Assembly: GCA_946699065.1 (NCBI GenBank)
Contig: CAMPDV010000098.1
Span: 124,001-188,000, forward strand
Reading direction: 5' to 3'
Origin: Loxodes magnus
Taxonomy: Eukaryota > Ciliophora > Karyorelictea > Loxodida > Loxodidae
Length of the DNA stretch: 64,000 nucleotides
The position numbers were made by a program, and so were the translations under genes. The notes under the pieces are model-generated. The model saw only the letters and a program-made list of their open reading frames with translations, ran no database searches and was not told the DNA's origin. Positions 39,701 to 54,403 of the stretch are shown here, piece by piece (the first letter of the stretch is position 1; each line of letters opens with the position of its first letter).

Positions 39701-42700
39701 ATATCAAATATTAAATTGTTTCTAAGCTAAATTATATTTAAAATGTTACATTAAATATAATTTGCTTAACTAAAATTGCTAAATAATATTCATATAAATA
39801 CATAATTGGATATAAAAGTAAATCTTATAATCATTTAAATAAAATGCTTATAATTATCTTTAGAAAAGAAAATATATATGAACAACTTTTACTATTTTCA
39901 TATTAAATTTAATAAATTTAACTTTAAAAAAGTTTAACTAATAGATAGTTAAAAATAAGTAAAATCAAAATAATAGCTTACTAAATCATTTAGTTAAATC
40001 ATTTAAATATTTTTATACTTTCTTATTTCAAAATATCATATCAATTTAATTTATGTCTTAGAGTCTTTCTATATTAATTTAAGTTAGATTTTTCAAATAA
40101 ACAAATTTATTAGAAATATTTACAATCAGATTGATAAGCAACTTCTTGCAAGTAATTTATTTTAATATAATAATATTAAATCACAAAAGAAATATTTTCC
40201 ATTTACGAAGCAACTAACTAATTTTAAATGTTCTTCAATTTCTAATACCATTAAATTTAATTTAGATAATTTGACTATAAAAACATTTTATCATTAAAGT
40301 TATTTTAATTAATAATCCACATATTAAGCATACTAATTTACTTTGCTGCTTACTTGCATTATTTTATTATTATTTGATTTAATGATATAAAAAATATATA
40401 AATTTTAAAGATAATCTTTAATTATTTTAAGTTTGATGAATATTATTTTAATTTCTTTTTAAATATTTAATATTAGGTTATTGCTTCTTAAATTTAACTT
40501 TTGTTTATAATATAATTAATTATAAACAAATAATTTCCTTGTATACTTTTAATTAAAAAAATGTTATAGTCCTACTAATTTCTAAAATTAATCTGCTCTT
40601 ATATTTATATATTTGTTAATCATTTTATTTAGAATTTTAGTAGAGTTCTTATAATTTATAAACATTATATTACTCTTTATTTTCACTTTATAAGAAAAAT
40701 AATCAATAGTCAATCAAATTATTACTTAAAACAGCATAACCAAGTGCTTAAAGATTAGGGCTATTTAGCTCAACTTTATTCTTTCACAACATTTCATATT
40801 TAAATCATTTGGAAAATAAAAATTATTCAAAATTATTTTTAAATTCATATCAATCTAAAGTTATAATTATCATTTAAAACATGGTGGGACCTCACAATTA
40901 CCTTTCTCCTTTTATGGCTACCAACAAGTTCCTGGTCAGAGTCATTTTCTCAAGGGAACGCTGTCTTTGAGATTATCCGCTCTTGGTAGGGGCTTGAAGT
41001 CTGGCTGCTCATAGCGATGGAGCTCCCTAGCAGCTGTGACTGGAGCACAACAGGATATCCTCGTTATTCCATAAAAAGAGAGTGTCGGGTCATGCAATCG
41101 GAAAGGAGTTTCTGGTTCAAAAACTTTTTTAGTTGAAATGAATAAAAAATTGAAAAAGAAAAAAAAGATAAAAACTATAAATCTGTTTAATGGTGTTTGA
41201 AATAAATATATTAAGATTAGTTTTATATTAATTAAATATATTAATAATATTAAAAGTAATATTTAATATAATAAATATAATAACAGTTAGAACTATGAGA
41301 TTTCATATTAAATCTCATATATTTAACATCAATGAAGCATTAATTTATTTTTAATGTTCATAAACTTCCAGTTTGAGCTTGATTAAAGTTTTAAAATATA
41401 AGTATTTTAAGAATATAAAGAATAGTTAAGTATTTTTTATTATGTAAATGTTTGGGAAAAATAAATAAAAATGAACTATAAATATATTTTGATTATACTT
41501 TCTTAAAAGTATAATAGAGATAGAAAATTCATAATTACTTAGAAAATGTTTATTAGGTAATTGCACATTTATCTAAAGATATCTTAGTCTTAAATCTATA
41601 AATTATAACTGAAGGAATAGATCATAAAGTTTGTAATAGTTATGGATGATTTTAACTCTTTGTATATGATTTTTGATAATAATTGAATATTAATAAGTTT
41701 CATAAAGTATTGAATTAAAAAGGGTTGAGTTATTGATTATAAAAATAGCTTAATAGATTCTAGTTAAATACATAATAGTTTTTGAATCTAAATGAATATA
41801 TTTATCTTTGAATAAATAATTGGAAATGAATTATTTAATATAAAGTATTAAAATATAATATATTTATTAAAGTATCTTATTATTTATTTAAATAGATATT
41901 GGTCTTTTTAAATAAGTTTATAAGTTTATAAACTAAATTAAAATAAATATCAAATATTAAATTGTTTCTAAGCTAAATTATATTTAAAATGTTACATTAA
42001 ATATAATTTGCTTAACTAAAATTGCTAAATAATATTCATATAAATACATAATTGGATATAAAAGTAAATCTTATAATCATTTAAATAAAATGCTTATAAT
42101 TATCTTTAGAAAAGAAAATATATATGAACAACTTTTACTATTTTCATATTAAATTTAATAAATTTAACTTTAAAAAAGTTTAACTAATAGATAGTTAAAA
42201 ATAAGTAAAATCAAAATAATAGCTTACTAAATCATTTAGTTAAATCATTTAAATATTTTTATACTTTCTTATTTCAAAATATCATATCAATTTAATTTAT
42301 GTCTTAGAGTCTTTCTATATTAATTTAAGTTAGATTTTTCAAATAAACAAATTTATTAGAAATATTTACAATCAGATTGATAAGCAACTTCTTGCAAGTA
42401 ATTTATTTTAATATAATAATATTAAATCACAAAAGAAATATTTTCCATTTACGAAGCAACTAACTAATTTTAAATGTTCTTCAATTTCTAATACCATTAA
42501 ATTTAATTTAGATAATTTGACTATAAAAACATTTTATCATTAAAGTTATTTTAATTAATAATCCACATATTAAGCATACTAATTTACTTTGCTGCTTACT
42601 TGCATTATTTTATTATTATTTGATTTAATGATATAAAAAATATATAAATTTTAAAGATAATCTTTAATTATTTTAAGTTTGATGAATATTATTTTAATTT

Positions 42701-45700
42701 CTTTTTAAATATTTAATATTAGGTTATTGCTTCTTAAATTTAACTTTTGTTTATAATATAATTAATTATAAACAAATAATTTCCTTGTATACTTTTAATT
42801 AAAAAAATGTTATAGTCCTACTAATTTCTAAAATTAATCTGCTCTTATATTTATATATTTGTTAATCATTTTATTTAGAATTTTAGTAGAGTTCTTATAA
42901 TTTATAAACATTATATTACTCTTTATTTTCACTTTATAAGAAAAATAATCAATAGTCAATCAAATTATTACTTAAAACAGCATAACCAAGTGCTTAAAGA
43001 TTAGGGCTATTTAGCTCAACTTTATTCTTTCACAACATTTCATATTTAAATCATTTGGAAAATAAAAATTATTCAAAATTATTTTTAAATTCATATCAAT
43101 CTAAAGTTATAATTATCATTTAAAACATGGTGGGACCTCACAATTACCTTTCTCCTTTTATGGCTACCAACAAGTTCCTGGTCAGAGTCATTTTCTCAAG
43201 GGAACGCTGTCTTTGAGATTATCCGCTCTTGGTAGGGGCTTGAAGTCTGGCTGCTCATAGCGATGGAGCTCCCTAGCAGCTGTGACTGGAGCACAACAGG
43301 ATATCCTCGTTATTCCATAAAAAGAGAGTGTCGGGTCATGCAATCGGAAAGGAGTTTCTGGTTCAAAAACTTTTTTAGTTGAAATGAATAAAAAATTGAA
43401 AAAGAAAAAAAAGATAAAAACTATAAATCTGTTTAATGGTGTTTGAAATAAATATATTAAGATTAGTTTTATATTAATTAAATATATTAATAATATTAAA
43501 AGTAATATTTAATATAATAAATATAATAACAGTTAGAACTATGAGATTTCATATTAAATCTCATATATTTAACATCAATGAAGCATTAATTTATTTTTAA
43601 TGTTCATAAACTTCCAGTTTGAGCTTGATTAAAGTTTTAAAATATAAGTATTTTAAGAATATAAAGAATAGTTAAGTATTTTTTATTATGTAAATGTTTG
43701 GGAAAAATAAATAAAAATGAACTATAAATATATTTTGATTATACTTTCTTAAAAGTATAATAGAGATAGAAAATTCATAATTACTTAGAAAATGTTTATT
43801 AGGTAATTGCACATTTATCTAAAGATATCTTAGTCTTAAATCTATAAATTATAACTGAAGGAATAGATCATAAAGTTTGTAATAGTTATGGATGATTTTA
43901 ACTCTTTGTATATGATTTTTGATAATAATTGAATATTAATAAGTTTCATAAAGTATTGAATTAAAAAGGGTTGAGTTATTGATTATAAAAATAGCTTAAT
44001 AGATTCTAGTTAAATACATAATAGTTTTTGAATCTAAATGAATATATTTATCTTTGAATAAATAATTGGAAATGAATTATTTAATATAAAGTATTAAAAT
44101 ATAATATATTTATTAAAGTATCTTATTATTTATTTAAATAGATATTGGTCTTTTTAAATAAGTTTATAAGTTTATAAACTAAATTAAAATAAATATCAAA
44201 TATTAAATTGTTTCTAAGCTAAATTATATTTAAAATGTTACATTAAATATAATTTGCTTAACTAAAATTGCTAAATAATATTCATATAAATACATAATTG
44301 GATATAAAAGTAAATCTTATAATCATTTAAATAAAATGCTTATAATTATCTTTAGAAAAGAAAATATATATGAACAACTTTTACTATTTTCATATTAAAT
44401 TTAATAAATTTAACTTTAAAAAAGTTTAACTAATAGATAGTTAAAAATAAGTAAAATCAAAATAATAGCTTACTAAATCATTTAGTTAAATCATTTAAAT
44501 ATTTTTATACTTTCTTATTTCAAAATATCATATCAATTTAATTTATGTCTTAGAGTCTTTCTATATTAATTTAAGTTAGATTTTTCAAATAAACAAATTT
44601 ATTAGAAATATTTACAATCAGATTGATAAGCAACTTCTTGCAAGTAATTTATTTTAATATAATAATATTAAATCACAAAAGAAATATTTTCCATTTACGA
44701 AGCAACTAACTAATTTTAAATGTTCTTCAATTTCTAATACCATTAAATTTAATTTAGATAATTTGACTATAAAAACATTTTATCATTAAAGTTATTTTAA
44801 TTAATAATCCACATATTAAGCATACTAATTTACTTTGCTGCTTACTTGCATTATTTTATTATTATTTGATTTAATGATATAAAAAATATATAAATTTTAA
44901 AGATAATCTTTAATTATTTTAAGTTTGATGAATATTATTTTAATTTCTTTTTAAATATTTAATATTAGGTTATTGCTTCTTAAATTTAACTTTTGTTTAT
45001 AATATAATTAATTATAAACAAATAATTTCCTTGTATACTTTTAATTAAAAAAATGTTATAGTCCTACTAATTTCTAAAATTAATCTGCTCTTATATTTAT
45101 ATATTTGTTAATCATTTTATTTAGAATTTTAGTAGAGTTCTTATAATTTATAAACATTATATTACTCTTTATTTTCACTTTATAAGAAAAATAATCAATA
45201 GTCAATCAAATTATTACTTAAAACAGCATAACCAAGTGCTTAAAGATTAGGGCTATTTAGCTCAACTTTATTCTTTCACAACATTTCATATTTAAATCAT
45301 TTGGAAAATAAAAATTATTCAAAATTATTTTTAAATTCATATCAATCTAAAGTTATAATTATCATTTAAAACATGGTGGGACCTCACAATTACCTTTCTC
45401 CTTTTATGGCTACCAACAAGTTCCTGGTCAGAGTCATTTTCTCAAGGGAACGCTGTCTTTGAGATTATCCGCTCTTGGTAGGGGCTTGAAGTCTGGCTGC
45501 TCATAGCGATGGAGCTCCCTAGCAGCTGTGACTGGAGCACAACAGGATATCCTCGTTATTCCATAAAAAGAGAGTGTCGGGTCATGCAATCGGAAAGGAG
45601 TTTCTGGTTCAAAAACTTTTTTAGTTGAAATGAATAAAAAATTGAAAAAGAAAAAAAAGATAAAAACTATAAATCTGTTTAATGGTGTTTGAAATAAATA

Positions 45701-48700
45701 TATTAAGATTAGTTTTATATTAATTAAATATATTAATAATATTAAAAGTAATATTTAATATAATAAATATAATAACAGTTAGAACTATGAGATTTCATAT
45801 TAAATCTCATATATTTAACATCAATGAAGCATTAATTTATTTTTAATGTTCATAAACTTCCAGTTTGAGCTTGATTAAAGTTTTAAAATATAAGTATTTT
45901 AAGAATATAAAGAATAGTTAAGTATTTTTTATTATGTAAATGTTTGGGAAAAATAAATAAAAATGAACTATAAATATATTTTGATTATACTTTCTTAAAA
46001 GTATAATAGAGATAGAAAATTCATAATTACTTAGAAAATGTTTATTAGGTAATTGCACATTTATCTAAAGATATCTTAGTCTTAAATCTATAAATTATAA
46101 CTGAAGGAATAGATCATAAAGTTTGTAATAGTTATGGATGATTTTAACTCTTTGTATATGATTTTTGATAATAATTGAATATTAATAAGTTTCATAAAGT
46201 ATTGAATTAAAAAGGGTTGAGTTATTGATTATAAAAATAGCTTAATAGATTCTAGTTAAATACATAATAGTTTTTGAATCTAAATGAATATATTTATCTT
46301 TGAATAAATAATTGGAAATGAATTATTTAATATAAAGTATTAAAATATAATATATTTATTAAAGTATCTTATTATTTATTTAAATAGATATTGGTCTTTT
46401 TAAATAAGTTTATAAGTTTATAAACTAAATTAAAATAAATATCAAATATTAAATTGTTTCTAAGCTAAATTATATTTAAAATGTTACATTAAATATAATT
46501 TGCTTAACTAAAATTGCTAAATAATATTCATATAAATACATAATTGGATATAAAAGTAAATCTTATAATCATTTAAATAAAATGCTTATAATTATCTTTA
46601 GAAAAGAAAATATATATGAACAACTTTTACTATTTTCATATTAAATTTAATAAATTTAACTTTAAAAAAGTTTAACTAATAGATAGTTAAAAATAAGTAA
46701 AATCAAAATAATAGCTTACTAAATCATTTAGTTAAATCATTTAAATATTTTTATACTTTCTTATTTCAAAATATCATATCAATTTAATTTATGTCTTAGA
46801 GTCTTTCTATATTAATTTAAGTTAGATTTTTCAAATAAACAAATTTATTAGAAATATTTACAATCAGATTGATAAGCAACTTCTTGCAAGTAATTTATTT
46901 TAATATAATAATATTAAATCACAAAAGAAATATTTTCCATTTACGAAGCAACTAACTAATTTTAAATGTTCTTCAATTTCTAATACCATTAAATTTAATT
47001 TAGATAATTTGACTATAAAAACATTTTATCATTAAAGTTATTTTAATTAATAATCCACATATTAAGCATACTAATTTACTTTGCTGCTTACTTGCATTAT
47101 TTTATTATTATTTGATTTAATGATATAAAAAATATATAAATTTTAAAGATAATCTTTAATTATTTTAAGTTTGATGAATATTATTTTAATTTCTTTTTAA
47201 ATATTTAATATTAGGTTATTGCTTCTTAAATTTAACTTTTGTTTATAATATAATTAATTATAAACAAATAATTTCCTTGTATACTTTTAATTAAAAAAAT
47301 GTTATAGTCCTACTAATTTCTAAAATTAATCTGCTCTTATATTTATATATTTGTTAATCATTTTATTTAGAATTTTAGTAGAGTTCTTATAATTTATAAA
47401 CATTATATTACTCTTTATTTTCACTTTATAAGAAAAATAATCAATAGTCAATCAAATTATTACTTAAAACAGCATAACCAAGTGCTTAAAGATTAGGGCT
47501 ATTTAGCTCAACTTTATTCTTTCACAACATTTCATATTTAAATCATTTGGAAAATAAAAATTATTCAAAATTATTTTTAAATTCATATCAATCTAAAGTT
47601 ATAATTATCATTTAAAACATGGTGGGACCTCACAATTACCTTTCTCCTTTTATGGCTACCAACAAGTTCCTGGTCAGAGTCATTTTCTCAAGGGAACGCT
47701 GTCTTTGAGATTATCCGCTCTTGGTAGGGGCTTGAAGTCTGGCTGCTCATAGCGATGGAGCTCCCTAGCAGCTGTGACTGGAGCACAACAGGATATCCTC
47801 GTTATTCCATAAAAAGAGAGTGTCGGGTCATGCAATCGGAAAGGAGTTTCTGGTTCAAAAACTTTTTTAGTTGAAATGAATAAAAAATTGAAAAAGAAAA
47901 AAAAGATAAAAACTATAAATCTGTTTAATGGTGTTTGAAATAAATATATTAAGATTAGTTTTATATTAATTAAATATATTAATAATATTAAAAGTAATAT
48001 TTAATATAATAAATATAATAACAGTTAGAACTATGAGATTTCATATTAAATCTCATATATTTAACATCAATGAAGCATTAATTTATTTTTAATGTTCATA
48101 AACTTCCAGTTTGAGCTTGATTAAAGTTTTAAAATATAAGTATTTTAAGAATATAAAGAATAGTTAAGTATTTTTTATTATGTAAATGTTTGGGAAAAAT
48201 AAATAAAAATGAACTATAAATATATTTTGATTATACTTTCTTAAAAGTATAATAGAGATAGAAAATTCATAATTACTTAGAAAATGTTTATTAGGTAATT
48301 GCACATTTATCTAAAGATATCTTAGTCTTAAATCTATAAATTATAACTGAAGGAATAGATCATAAAGTTTGTAATAGTTATGGATGATTTTAACTCTTTG
48401 TATATGATTTTTGATAATAATTGAATATTAATAAGTTTCATAAAGTATTGAATTAAAAAGGGTTGAGTTATTGATTATAAAAATAGCTTAATAGATTCTA
48501 GTTAAATACATAATAGTTTTTGAATCTAAATGAATATATTTATCTTTGAATAAATAATTGGAAATGAATTATTTAATATAAAGTATTAAAATATAATATA
48601 TTTATTAAAGTATCTTATTATTTATTTAAATAGATATTGGTCTTTTTAAATAAGTTTATAAGTTTATAAACTAAATTAAAATAAATATCAAATATTAAAT

Positions 48701-51700
48701 TGTTTCTAAGCTAAATTATATTTAAAATGTTACATTAAATATAATTTGCTTAACTAAAATTGCTAAATAATATTCATATAAATACATAATTGGATATAAA
48801 AGTAAATCTTATAATCATTTAAATAAAATGCTTATAATTATCTTTAGAAAAGAAAATATATATGAACAACTTTTACTATTTTCATATTAAATTTAATAAA
48901 TTTAACTTTAAAAAAGTTTAACTAATAGATAGTTAAAAATAAGTAAAATCAAAATAATAGCTTACTAAATCATTTAGTTAAATCATTTAAATATTTTTAT
49001 ACTTTCTTATTTCAAAATATCATATCAATTTAATTTATGTCTTAGAGTCTTTCTATATTAATTTAAGTTAGATTTTTCAAATAAACAAATTTATTAGAAA
49101 TATTTACAATCAGATTGATAAGCAACTTCTTGCAAGTAATTTATTTTAATATAATAATATTAAATCACAAAAGAAATATTTTCCATTTACGAAGCAACTA
49201 ACTAATTTTAAATGTTCTTCAATTTCTAATACCATTAAATTTAATTTAGATAATTTGACTATAAAAACATTTTATCATTAAAGTTATTTTAATTAATAAT
49301 CCACATATTAAGCATACTAATTTACTTTGCTGCTTACTTGCATTATTTTATTATTATTTGATTTAATGATATAAAAAATATATAAATTTTAAAGATAATC
49401 TTTAATTATTTTAAGTTTGATGAATATTATTTTAATTTCTTTTTAAATATTTAATATTAGGTTATTGCTTCTTAAATTTAACTTTTGTTTATAATATAAT
49501 TAATTATAAACAAATAATTTCCTTGTATACTTTTAATTAAAAAAATGTTATAGTCCTACTAATTTCTAAAATTAATCTGCTCTTATATTTATATATTTGT
49601 TAATCATTTTATTTAGAATTTTAGTAGAGTTCTTATAATTTATAAACATTATATTACTCTTTATTTTCACTTTATAAGAAAAATAATCAATAGTCAATCA
49701 AATTATTACTTAAAACAGCATAACCAAGTGCTTAAAGATTAGGGCTATTTAGCTCAACTTTATTCTTTCACAACATTTCATATTTAAATCATTTGGAAAA
49801 TAAAAATTATTCAAAATTATTTTTAAATTCATATCAATCTAAAGTTATAATTATCATTTAAAACATGGTGGGACCTCACAATTACCTTTCTCCTTTTATG
49901 GCTACCAACAAGTTCCTGGTCAGAGTCATTTTCTCAAGGGAACGCTGTCTTTGAGATTATCCGCTCTTGGTAGGGGCTTGAAGTCTGGCTGCTCATAGCG
50001 ATGGAGCTCCCTAGCAGCTGTGACTGGAGCACAACAGGATATCCTCGTTATTCCATAAAAAGAGAGTGTCGGGTCATGCAATCGGAAAGGAGTTTCTGGT
50101 TCAAAAACTTTTTTAGTTGAAATGAATAAAAAATTGAAAAAGAAAAAAAAGATAAAAACTATAAATCTGTTTAATGGTGTTTGAAATAAATATATTAAGA
50201 TTAGTTTTATATTAATTAAATATATTAATAATATTAAAAGTAATATTTAATATAATAAATATAATAACAGTTAGAACTATGAGATTTCATATTAAATCTC
50301 ATATATTTAACATCAATGAAGCATTAATTTATTTTTAATGTTCATAAACTTCCAGTTTGAGCTTGATTAAAGTTTTAAAATATAAGTATTTTAAGAATAT
50401 AAAGAATAGTTAAGTATTTTTTATTATGTAAATGTTTGGGAAAAATAAATAAAAATGAACTATAAATATATTTTGATTATACTTTCTTAAAAGTATAATA
50501 GAGATAGAAAATTCATAATTACTTAGAAAATGTTTATTAGGTAATTGCACATTTATCTAAAGATATCTTAGTCTTAAATCTATAAATTATAACTGAAGGA
50601 ATAGATCATAAAGTTTGTAATAGTTATGGATGATTTTAACTCTTTGTATATGATTTTTGATAATAATTGAATATTAATAAGTTTCATAAAGTATTGAATT
50701 AAAAAGGGTTGAGTTATTGATTATAAAAATAGCTTAATAGATTCTAGTTAAATACATAATAGTTTTTGAATCTAAATGAATATATTTATCTTTGAATAAA
50801 TAATTGGAAATGAATTATTTAATATAAAGTATTAAAATATAATATATTTATTAAAGTATCTTATTATTTATTTAAATAGATATTGGTCTTTTTAAATAAG
50901 TTTATAAGTTTATAAACTAAATTAAAATAAATATCAAATATTAAATTGTTTCTAAGCTAAATTATATTTAAAATGTTACATTAAATATAATTTGCTTAAC
51001 TAAAATTGCTAAATAATATTCATATAAATACATAATTGGATATAAAAGTAAATCTTATAATCATTTAAATAAAATGCTTATAATTATCTTTAGAAAAGAA
51101 AATATATATGAACAACTTTTACTATTTTCATATTAAATTTAATAAATTTAACTTTAAAAAAGTTTAACTAATAGATAGTTAAAAATAAGTAAAATCAAAA
51201 TAATAGCTTACTAAATCATTTAGTTAAATCATTTAAATATTTTTATACTTTCTTATTTCAAAATATCATATCAATTTAATTTATGTCTTAGAGTCTTTCT
51301 ATATTAATTTAAGTTAGATTTTTCAAATAAACAAATTTATTAGAAATATTTACAATCAGATTGATAAGCAACTTCTTGCAAGTAATTTATTTTAATATAA
51401 TAATATTAAATCACAAAAGAAATATTTTCCATTTACGAAGCAACTAACTAATTTTAAATGTTCTTCAATTTCTAATACCATTAAATTTAATTTAGATAAT
51501 TTGACTATAAAAACATTTTATCATTAAAGTTATTTTAATTAATAATCCACATATTAAGCATACTAATTTACTTTGCTGCTTACTTGCATTATTTTATTAT
51601 TATTTGATTTAATGATATAAAAAATATATAAATTTTAAAGATAATCTTTAATTATTTTAAGTTTGATGAATATTATTTTAATTTCTTTTTAAATATTTAA

Positions 51701-52104
51701 TATTAGGTTATTGCTTCTTAAATTTAACTTTTGTTTATAATATAATTAATTATAAACAAATAATTTCCTTGTATACTTTTAATTAAAAAAATGTTATAGT
51801 CCTACTAATTTCTAAAATTAATCTGCTCTTATATTTATATATTTGTTAATCATTTTATTTAGAATTTTAGTAGAGTTCTTATAATTTATAAACATTATAT
51901 TACTCTTTATTTTCACTTTATAAGAAAAATAATCAATAGTCAATCAAATTATTACTTAAAACAGCATAACCAAGTGCTTAAAGATTAGGGCTATTTAGCT
52001 CAACTTTATTCTTTCACAACATTTCATATTTAAATCATTTGGAAAATAAAAATTATTCAAAATTATTTTTAAATTCATATCAATCTAAAGTTATAATTAT
52101 CATT

Positions 52105-52364
52105 TAAAACATGGTGGGACCTCACAATTACCTTTCTCCTTTTATGGCTACCAACAAGTTCCTGGTCAGAGTCATTTTCTCAAGGGAACGCTGTCTTTGA
52201 GATTATCCGCTCTTGGTAGGGGCTTGAAGTCTGGCTGCTCATAGCGATGGAGCTCCCTAGCAGCTGTGACTGGAGCACAACAGGATATCCCCGTTATTCC
52301 ATAAAAAGAGAGTGTCGGGTCGTGCAATCGGAAAGGAGTTTCTGGTTCAAAAACTTTTTTAGTT
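52105..52364 (+). repeat. Terminal core, copy 10, with two variants
   Basis: This last core lacks a following spacer. It differs from copies 1-9 at 52,291 (C instead of T) and 52,322 (G instead of A). Identity to the array ends right after the T-run and AGTT, then unrelated AT-rich sequence begins. Both variant bases are shared with the diverged inverted core at 31,376-31,660. Confidence 0.9.
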
Positions 52365-53830
52365 AAAATTAATTAATTAAAAAATTAATCTTAAAAATTT
52401 AAGATTAATTTTTTTAAGATGTAATTTCTTTGTTAGTTTCAGTTTTTAATAGAACTTATGTTTATTTACCCTTTAAACTCTACAAACTATTATTTTTATA
52501 TTTGTATTTTCCATTTTAGCCATTGAATTTCCTTAAGAAAGAATCAACACAATATTCTAAATATAAATTTATTAATACTAAAAGCTTCTAAAATTAGCCA
52601 TAAGCATTTTAAATGTATAAAGTATACTTCAAAATAATTAATTATAAACTTGAACTTATTTAAACTCTTAATATCTAAAGTTATGTTTTTTATTTTAGTC
52701 TTAATAAAAAAAATTATTAAAACTAATAATGTGTTTATATCATCTATTTTTCTTTAAAACTAAAGCTTAACCAAATTCTATTTATAACCTTTCAATGCTT
52801 CAATCCATAAAATTATAATTAGAACACTCAGCTAAAAGATTTAAAATAATCTTAAGTTAAACTTAATATATTACCATTAAGAAAAGTAACTTAGATTAAG
52901 TTTAATAAAAAGGTTTAAAGTACATTTGCAATAATAATATAGATAATAAGGTAGTAAGATAATTATAAAAACTAGATAATTATATATAATAATTATAAGG
53001 TAATTAAAAATAGTTATATTATAAAGTTAATTTTAAATAGCTTTTATTAATTTAATTTTTATTTAAAACTTTCTAAATTTAATATATTAAATCTATTTTA
53101 TAAAATCATATCAAACTATCTTGATGATTTTAACTAAATTTAAATTATCACTATTAATTAAATATCTAATTATTTTATTTTATTTTATTTATTACTTTAA
53201 ATATTCATTAGAAAATAAAATGATTGAGCTATAAATTTATTTTACTATCTTAATAAATTTTAAAGATAATATATCTAAGCTTAGAACAACAAATTAAAAA
53301 GTCAGCTTATTTATGAAGTTAAAATAATAGAAAAATATAATTTATAAAATAAATTATATTTAACTTAAAAATCTAAATTTTGGTTAGTTATTAAATTAAA
53401 ATTAAGAAAAATTATTTAAATTTTATTTAAAATAAACAATTTAAATGTATGGATTTATATAAGAAAAATTAATATTTTTATATATTAAAATTAAATTGCT
53501 ATGAATCTTAATTAGTATAATTTAGAGGAGCTTATTTAAAAATTAATATGTCTAATTTAACAATTTTACTCAATAGAAAAGAGTAATACATAATTTAAAC
53601 TCAGGCTTATATCTATAAGTTTTAATTAAATAGCAAAAGTATTTGTATTTTCAATTTAGAATCACATAAATTATATAATTTTAATAATTAAATATATTTA
53701 TATAGTAAGTAAATTATAATATACATTATTTTTATTTTTATTAAAAATCTTTTTCATTCTTTAATTACCTAATACTTGTTTGTGTTTATAATAAATTTAA
53801 ATTATATCTATTAAGTATACAAAATCTTCT
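52365..53830. other. AT-rich DNA between array and right arm
   Basis: No gene is recognisable. It is not similar to the DNA bordering the left arm (22.2 kb onward), so the inverted duplication ends at about 53,831. Confidence 0.6.
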
Positions 53831-54403
53831 TAAAATTTAAAGAATATTAATAAACAATTGCTTCAACATGAAAAATTAAAGACTTGCAAAAGAAAAAATT
53901 TAATTACCTAGTATTTAGTTATAACCATTTAAATTATTTTAAATATAATTTAAATAAATTCCTTTAAAATAGCTATTTAAATTTTACATAGTTACTATAA
54001 TTATTTATTATTTATAAACCAACTATTTCATATTTTGGTAATATCTAATAGCTTAATTATTAATCTAAAGTAAAACATTTTAAATACATTTGTTATATAC
54101 TTTTAAATTATACTAGAAATTTTTAATTTAAAATAGCTATTATTTAATTATTTCTTTCCTACTCTATCAACAAATACTTAATCAGCTAAATTTATTTTAG
54201 ATATAAAATTCATAAATTAAATGTATTTTTAATTTAAAATTGCTTTGATTACAACAATTTTACTAAATAATAAAATTAAAGATATATTTAAAATAAAGAT
54301 AATTGAGTTTGTTTAAATTAAATTAATAATAGATAGAAATTATTAGCCAACCAAATGTTAAGTAGCATATTTAAATTTTATTTTAGTTTAATTATAATTT
54401 AAA
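53831..54403 (+). promoter_or_regulatory. Shared upstream region of the giant gene, copy R
   Basis: This region mirrors 21,613-22,178 with few differences and contains the presumed promoter and 5' leader. The last bases before the start are AATTTAAAATG, the same A-rich start context as copy L. Confidence 0.6.

Larger units (their letters stand above)
31891..52364. repeat. Tandem array, 2,246-bp unit, nine units plus a terminal core
   Basis: The junction TTTAAAACATGG starts units at 31,891, 34,137, 36,383, 38,629, 40,875, 43,121, 45,367, 47,613, 49,859 and 52,105, a spacing of exactly 2,246 bp each time, so there are no net length changes. In the parts I compared, copies 1-9 were identical. 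Each unit is a GC-richer core of about 260 bp followed by about 1,986 bp of AT-rich spacer. The array begins and ends with a core: the tenth is followed by unrelated sequence from about 52,365. I see no gene in the spacer. The array fills most of the gap between the inverted giant genes. It could be a satellite-like structural locus or a recent unequal-crossover expansion between two direct core copies. Confidence 0.97.

Noticed and set aside
31891..52364. CRISPR-like or ribosomal DNA array
   Set aside because: The unit is 2,246 bp with a constant spacer and no rRNA-like sequence, so neither fits.
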